64,000 nt of DNA, taken from an uncultured Alphaproteobacteria bacterium (GTDB lineage: Bacteria > Pseudomonadota > Alphaproteobacteria > HIMB59 > GCA-002718135). This document shows, in pieces, positions 62,134 to 64,000 of this stretch; position 1 is the first letter of the stretch; the number at the start of each line of letters is the position of its first letter. A model generated the notes under the pieces. The model saw nothing but the letters and a program-made list of their open reading frames with translations. It had not been told where the DNA came from and did not search any database. Location: NCBI GenBank assembly GCA_902614375.1, contig CACMKZ010000003.1, positions 1-64,000 on the forward strand. The letters run 5' to 3'. A program made the position numbers and the translations under genes.

Positions 62134-63179
62134 AAACTATTAGAAGCTTCTACCATTATCTTTAATTTTACTTTTGCCAAATCTCGAGGTAAGTGACCAA
62201 GGCCACAATCAGGAGCAACAATTAATTGTTCCTTATCAATAAACTTTAATGCATCATTTATTCTTGAGACAATTTCTTCTTTAGTCTCAACTTGTGAACT
62301 TGCTATTTTTACTAAACCAAAAATAACTTTTGTTTGTTTAAAATCTTTTAAAAAATTTAAATCATTATATCGATGAGCATCTTCTATAGAAACTGTATCT
62401 ATAATTGACTCATCTAAAGCTTTACTAATTTTACTGTAAGAATCTAAAGGCGCTTTTGGATAATCTACTGCATCTAATTTATCAGGATAGCCGCAACAAA
62501 TATGAGTAATTTTTTCAATACTTTGATTATTAATATCCTTAAAACATCTTTCTAGGTTTTTAATTCCAAAATTAAGAGCATTTTCTGGTTTTCTAGCAAA
62601 CAACGGTTCATCGACTTGAATATATTTACATCCTACATCAACCAATCTTTTAATTTCTACATTAATAGCATCAGCTAAGTCTTCACCCATATGTTCATCT
62701 GAATCATAGAATGTATTTGCTATGGTGTCTGTTATAGTCATTGGTCCAGGTATAGTAATTTTTAAATCTTTATTCGTTAAACTCTGATTTTTTTTCCACT
62801 CTTCAACTAAAAAAGATTTTTTTGCTTTAACTTTTGAATTTATTGTTGGTAACCAGCATTTGTAATTTCCTGTCCTAGCAACTTTTTCTGTGAGATTTGT
62901 AAAATCAATTCCTTCTAAATATCTACAATGATAGTGAATATAATTTTCTCTTCTAACTTCACCATCGGTTAGGATATCAATACCGCATTCTTCCTGATCA
63001 CTAATTATTTCTTTGGTAGCTTTATTAAATAACTCTTCAACATTATCGCCCATTTTTTTTATTTCATCTTCATAAAATTTAGTTGGATATTCTGTATCTG
63101 TACCACCAGAAGCATTAAACCAATCAGTTATTTTTAAGTAGCTTGGTTTAGGATAAGCGCCTATAACAGTCGTTAACAT
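62130..63179 (-). CDS. MetE-core-like zinc methyltransferase family protein (second copy)
   Basis: 349 residues of the COG0620 catalytic barrel only, with no N-terminal half. Starts TTVIGAYPKPSYLKITDWF; has IPGPMTITDTI, IQVDEPLFARKPENA, ligands His/Cys in THICCGYPDK, Glu in TVSIEDAHRYND and Cys in VAPDCGLGHLPRDLA. It is clearly distinct from the 48.2-kb copy. From memory this shape occurs in family proteins of unknown substrate in marine Alphaproteobacteria. Seven bases after the sulfatase gene, so both are probably in one operon that starts beyond the window. Confidence 0.82.
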   Translation of the reverse strand: MLTTVIGAYPKPSYLKITDWFNASGGTDTEYPTKFYEDEIKKMGDNVEELFNKATKEIISDQEECGIDILTDGEVRRENYIHYHCRYLEGIDFTNLTEKVARTGNYKCWLPTINSKVKAKKSFLVEEWKKNQSLTNKDLKITIPGPMTITDTIANTFYDSDEHMGEDLADAINVEIKRLVDVGCKYIQVDEPLFARKPENALNFGIKNLERCFKDINNQSIEKITHICCGYPDKLDAVDYPKAPLDSYSKISKALDESIIDTVSIEDAHRYNDLNFLKDFKQTKVIFGLVKIASSQVETKEEIVSRINDALKFIDKEQLIVAPDCGLGHLPRDLAKVKLKIMVEASNSF

Positions 63180-63186
63180 ATCTTAA

Positions 63187-64000
63187 TTATTCCATTTTTC
63201 TGCTAAATGGTCCAGAATTTGTATTAACACCTGAACTAGAAAGTTTAGTATTCGATAACTGTCGTTCCTGATGAATCATGCGGTGACTTAGCAATTTTGA
63301 TACTAAATCATTTTTAATGTCTTGAAATTCTTTTACCCTAGATAAATTATTAATTTCATTAGGATCATTTTCTAAATCAAATAATAAACATGGTAATGAA
63401 GGAAAATGAACATATTTCCATTTATTATTTCTAATGACTGATAGATTACATTGTTCGGGTGCTAATTTTTTATCTATAACAAATGAAGTACTTTCTCTAA
63501 AATCATAATCAAAAACAACATATTCTTTATTAGGTGATTTTTCGTATTTATTATTGATATTGTGCATCAGTGATTGACCATTCCAATCAATGGGGATGTC
63601 ACCACCAAGCCATTCTAAAATTGTAGGAGCAACATCTACAGATTCTGTTAAATGGTTAATCTCTTTTGGATTGTTTTGAGGTACATAAATAAATAATGGA
63701 ATTCTATAAGAGGAGTCCCACCAACCTAATTTTCCCCATAAATTATTTTCATTTAACATTTCTCCATGATCACTGGTAAATATTATCATTGTATTCTCTT
63801 CTTGCCCTGATTCTTTTAGAGCATTTAAAATTTTACCAATATTAAAATCAACTTCTGCACACATTGCAAAATAGACACTCATAATATTTTTGATGTCTTG
63901 ATCTTTTAAAAGATCATAATTAATTTCAGAGAAATTTTCTTTTAATAAAAATTTTTTGCATAATTCTTCAAGTAGAGGATGTTTTTTTGATAATTCTTTA
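63187..64000 (-). CDS. sulfatase/alkaline phosphatase-superfamily hydrolase, 5' part outside window
   Basis: Only the C-terminal part is visible; the frame remains open to the window edge, so the apparent ATG at 63882 is internal. Visible metal region FTSDHGEMLNENNLWGKL, then DVAPTILEWLGG, NGQSLMHNI, and the C-terminal subdomain LFDLENDPNEINNL, all typical of type I sulfatases and phosphonate monoester hydrolases. The CxPxR formylglycine site is upstream of the window. Sulfate ester or phosphonate substrate unknown. Followed by the MetE-like gene. Confidence 0.85.
   Translation of the reverse strand, partial: KELSKKHPLLEELCKKFLLKENFSEINYDLLKDQDIKNIMSVYFAMCAEVDFNIGKILNALKESGQEENTMIIFTSDHGEMLNENNLWGKLGWWDSSYRIPLFIYVPQNNPKEINHLTESVDVAPTILEWLGGDIPIDWNGQSLMHNINNKYEKSPNKEYVVFDYDFRESTSFVIDKKLAPEQCNLSVIRNNKWKYVHFPSLPCLLFDLENDPNEINNLSRVKEFQDIKNDLVSKLLSHRMIHQERQLSNTKLSSSGVNTNSGPFSRKME

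Noticed and set aside
1..64000. tRNA, rRNA, insertion sequences, prophage genes
   Set aside because: Intergenic gaps are nearly all under 135 bp, none held a cloverleaf or rRNA sequence that I could recognise, and no transposase or phage protein is encoded.

Overview
This is a dense, strongly AT-rich (about 30% GC by eye) chromosomal window from an alphaproteobacterium with a streamlined genome. The evidence is the gene order rpmH-rnpA-yidD-yidC-engB-argB-HAD-dapD-dapE, the runs uvrC-pgsA-moaD-moaE and prs-rplY-pth-ychF, the petABC bc1 operon, a petP/petR-type regulator pair beside ilvE, and a Zur-type zinc regulon. Lineage is inference only: a marine AT-rich group such as SAR11-like/HIMB59-like (AEGEAN-169) bacteria fits the base composition, the gene packing and the sulfonate/ABC-uptake genes. 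No rRNA, tRNA, insertion sequence, prophage or CRISPR array was seen.

Layout. 1-2 kb: a cut glycosyltransferase and a 2-hydroxyacid dehydrogenase. 1.9-8.6 kb: a minus-strand housekeeping run for lysine/DAP and arginine synthesis, membrane insertion, RNase P protein and L34. 8.6-10.9 kb: panC, an FMN-binding oxidase-like protein and a short CCA-adding enzyme. 10.9-16.6 kb: a zinc regulon with zur, znuB and znuC facing znuA, a COG0523 GTPase, a WD40 protein and a small gene broken by an in-frame amber codon; one perfect Zur-like palindrome lies in the divergent promoter, and a 27-residue peptide with nine cysteines lies just beyond. 16.6-35.6 kb: pirin, trmL, petABC, translation and nucleotide genes, lgt, proC, a two-component/MarR set, ilvE, molybdopterin synthase, pgsA and uvrC.

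35.7-64 kb is the accessory, catabolic part. It holds sulfoacetaldehyde acetyltransferase (xsc), a GMC oxidoreductase, a Ca/Na antiporter, cysQ-cysD-cysNC, and then a cluster (43.7-57.8 kb) I cannot match to a named pathway. That cluster contains a HisD/HpsN-like dehydrogenase, five SnoaL/NTF2-like proteins in three architectures, a bicupin, a MetE-core-like enzyme, a LacI-type regulator, a binding protein and two permeases of a sugar-type ABC importer with no ATPase gene, a HAD protein lacking its nucleophile aspartate, and an SDR. Three exact copies of the 18-bp palindrome TATTCA-N6-TGAATA sit in the three divergent promoter regions of this cluster and tie it together as one probable regulon. 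The window ends with a phosphotransacetylase, an omega-amino-acid:pyruvate aminotransferase, alanine dehydrogenase, a second MetE-core-like enzyme and a cut sulfatase.

How the parts may work together: the aminotransferase plus alanine dehydrogenase could deaminate an amine (taurine or an omega-amino acid) with pyruvate recycling, Xsc would turn sulfoacetaldehyde into acetyl phosphate and sulfite, and the phosphotransacetylase would give acetyl-CoA. The HpsN-like enzyme would fit oxidation of a C3 sulfonate or a polyol. The SnoaL/bicupin/MetE-like cluster is the best candidate for an undescribed system. Gene packing is extreme: seven convergent gene pairs overlap by exactly 4 bp at their stop codons.
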